A stretch of DNA of 63,842 bases from Treponemataceae bacterium (GTDB taxonomy: Bacteria; Spirochaetota; Spirochaetia; Treponematales; Treponemataceae), in NCBI GenBank assembly GCA_024680915.1, contig JAILBN010000071.1, positions 1-63,842 on the forward strand. Direction: 5' to 3'. The notes under the pieces are model-generated. The model did no database searches. It was given only the letters and a program-made list of their open reading frames with translations, and was not told where the DNA came from. Position 1 is the first letter of the stretch, and each line of letters begins with the position of its first letter. The position numbers were made by a program, and so were the translations under genes. Shown piece by piece: positions 62,716 to 63,842 of this stretch.

Positions 62716-63498
62716 CTAGTCCTTAAGAACGTCTGCTTCTATTGCCTTACGGGATGCAGGATCAAGATAAGTAAGCAGCTTCATAGCAAGGATACGAGGG
62801 TTATCACCAGCCTGAATTGAAAGAACTCCCTCTATAATCATTTCTTTTACCTGAACCTCAGCATTGTGCTGATCAAGGAGCTTCTGACCGAACGGGCCGA
62901 TAAGCCAGTTGGCAAGCATAGAACCATAAAGGGTCGTAACAAGAGCAACAGCCATGTTAGGACCAAGGGATGATTTATCCTCCAGGTTATTCAACATACC
63001 AATAAGACCAAGAACGGTACCCATCATACCAAAACCAGGTCCATAACCAGCCCAGTTGTTTATAACGGTGATCATACCCATATGCCTGGCCTCAAGCTGA
63101 TCAAGCTCACTCTCCATTATAGAGCGGATAACAGCACCATCAGTTCCATCGACCACAAGACGGAGACCACTTTTCATGAAAGGATCATCCAAATCCTCAA
63201 GACCTTCCTCAAGAGCAAGTATTCCCTCACGGCGGGCTTTCTCAGAAAGAGCGACCATATTCTGCACAAGAGTTTTCTCACCGAAATCCCTTACTTTAAA
63301 AGCCTTGCCCATTACACCGAATACACCAAGCGTTTTTTTCAAGGGTCCACAAATGAACAGTGCGAAAAAAGAACCTCCGATAGTCATGAAAACTGACGGA
63401 AGGTCAAGGATATCACCCATACTACCGCCAGAAGTGAGAACTGACATGACAATACAGACCGCACCACCAACAAGACCAAGAATTGTCGCTAAATCCAT
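62716..63498 (-). CDS. motA: Flagellar stator protein MotA
   Basis: MotA forms the ion channel with MotB and drives FliG. The 260-residue protein has four membrane helices (about 3-22, 30-52, 150-172, 185-205), a cytoplasmic loop with GILALEEGLEDLDDPFMKSGLRLVVDG containing the charged residues that contact the rotor, and NWAGYGPGFGMMGTVLGLIGML, the conserved helix-3 motif. A strong GGAGG site lies just before the ATG. Confidence 0.97.
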   Translation of the reverse strand: MDLATILGLVGGAVCIVMSVLTSGGSMGDILDLPSVFMTIGGSFFALFICGPLKKTLGVFGVMGKAFKVRDFGEKTLVQNMVALSEKARREGILALEEGLEDLDDPFMKSGLRLVVDGTDGAVIRSIMESELDQLEARHMGMITVINNWAGYGPGFGMMGTVLGLIGMLNNLEDKSSLGPNMAVALVTTLYGSMLANWLIGPFGQKLLDQHNAEVQVKEMIIEGVLSIQAGDNPRILAMKLLTYLDPASRKAIEADVLKD

Positions 63499-63517
63499 CT
63501 ATCTCCTCCCAGACGCA

Positions 63518-63715
63518 TCAATGCTCATTACCAACGAGACCAATTTTTTTTCTGTATTCGATTATACGGGAAAGAACTTCTTCCGGAGAATCCTTGACGA
63601 CAAGCTTTTTTCCAGAAAGCATAAGGAGAGTTACATCAGGATTAAGCTCCATGGTCTCAATCTGATGTGGATTTATCCAATACTTTTCTCCATTCAGCTT
63701 TGTTACTTGAATCAT
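63518..63715 (-). CDS. flbD: FlbD family flagellar protein
   Basis: FlbD is a small 60-70 residue protein of unknown mechanism found beside motA in spirochaetes and Firmicutes. The 65-residue chain starts MIQVTKLNGEKYWINPHQIETME and contains TLLMLSGKKLVVKDSPEEVLSRIIEYRKKI, the family pattern. GGCGGG precedes the ATG and motA follows after 19 bp. It is the first gene of the flagellar run seen here. Confidence 0.92.
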   Translation of the reverse strand: MIQVTKLNGEKYWINPHQIETMELNPDVTLLMLSGKKLVVKDSPEEVLSRIIEYRKKIGLVGNEH

Positions 63716-63842
63716 TTTTCCCGCCCAAAAAAACGAATCTCTTTTTATATATTATATACACATCATGGAATATAATACACCCGTTTCCACTCTTTTATTA
63801 TCGGAATGGAAAAAAAATTATTGAGGATGTATATATACTATT
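63716..63842 (-). promoter_or_regulatory. Non-coding upstream region of the flagellar operon
   Basis: All three minus-strand frames have early stops, so the flgE gene that often precedes flbD is not directly upstream. The segment is AT-rich with a TATAAT on the minus strand (63756-63751) and one on the plus strand (63771-63776). No sigma-28 type box (TAAA-N15-GCCGATAA) was seen. Probably a sigma-70 promoter region; tentative. Confidence 0.35.

Noticed and set aside
1-63842. Insertion sequences, transposases, integrases or phage genes
   Set aside because: No such open frame or terminal repeat pair was found; the lone tRNA gene shows no adjacent integrase or duplicated 3' end.

Overview
The window is most likely from a spirochaete of the Treponema lineage. 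Three blocks point there. A V-type ATPase operon (E, DUF2764-like, A, B, D, I, K) has the treponemal order. One long flagellar operon runs flbD-motA-motB-fliL-fliM-fliY-fliO-fliP-fliQ-fliR-flhB-flhA-flhF-flhG-fliA. A two-component/holB/cvpA/murG block lies between them. Species cannot be named from this sequence. The first ~28 kb looks clearly more AT-rich by eye than the rest, as is usual for surface-polysaccharide loci.

Region 1 (1-27803) is a surface glycan locus. Plus-strand genes encode about a dozen glycosyltransferases (GT2, GT4, GT11, GT25, GT32 and exostosin-like types), dTDP-rhamnose enzymes (rmlA, rmlD, rmlC, without rmlB), GDP-fucose enzymes (gmd, fcl), two LicD-type phosphotransferases, a polyprenyl glycosylphosphotransferase that would start the glycan, and a BamA-like outer membrane protein. 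A GT11-LicD pair occurs twice (12056-13749 and 15437-17301). Two minus-strand units interrupt the plus-strand run. One is a single gene fusing a GHMP sugar kinase to a GalU-type nucleotidyltransferase (6536-8479). The other is a choline island (18494-22572): an HTH-cytidylyltransferase-choline kinase fusion (LicCA-like), a second LicC-like cytidylyltransferase and a BCCT choline/betaine transporter. Read together, this is a candidate pathway for a fucosylated, rhamnose-containing glycan decorated with phosphocholine: choline import, phosphorylation, CDP activation, then LicD transfer. No Wzx flippase, Wzy polymerase or ABC exporter is visible; they may lie to the left of the window.

Region 2 (27821-38463, minus strand) holds aldose 1-epimerase, the V-ATPase operon, ispG and a TPR protein. 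Paired hairpins sit just before the proteolipid gene atpK. No subunit C, F or G gene is recognisable. The proteolipid keeps polar ligands resembling a Na+ site.

Region 3 (38615-45279, minus strand) holds a sigma-54 activator, its soluble histidine kinase, DNA polymerase III delta', CvpA, MurG, an ankyrin protein and tRNA-Phe with a near-consensus promoter and terminator. A plus-strand outer membrane protein gene follows (45484-46434).

Region 4 (46485-63715, minus strand) is the flagellar operon, transcribed right to left from flbD. It covers stator, switch complex, export gate, FlhF/FlhG placement proteins, the flagellar sigma factor, a FapA-like protein and three poorly characterised genes. 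fliY carries an in-frame 51-bp Met/Gly tandem repeat. No insertion sequence, CRISPR array or rRNA was seen.
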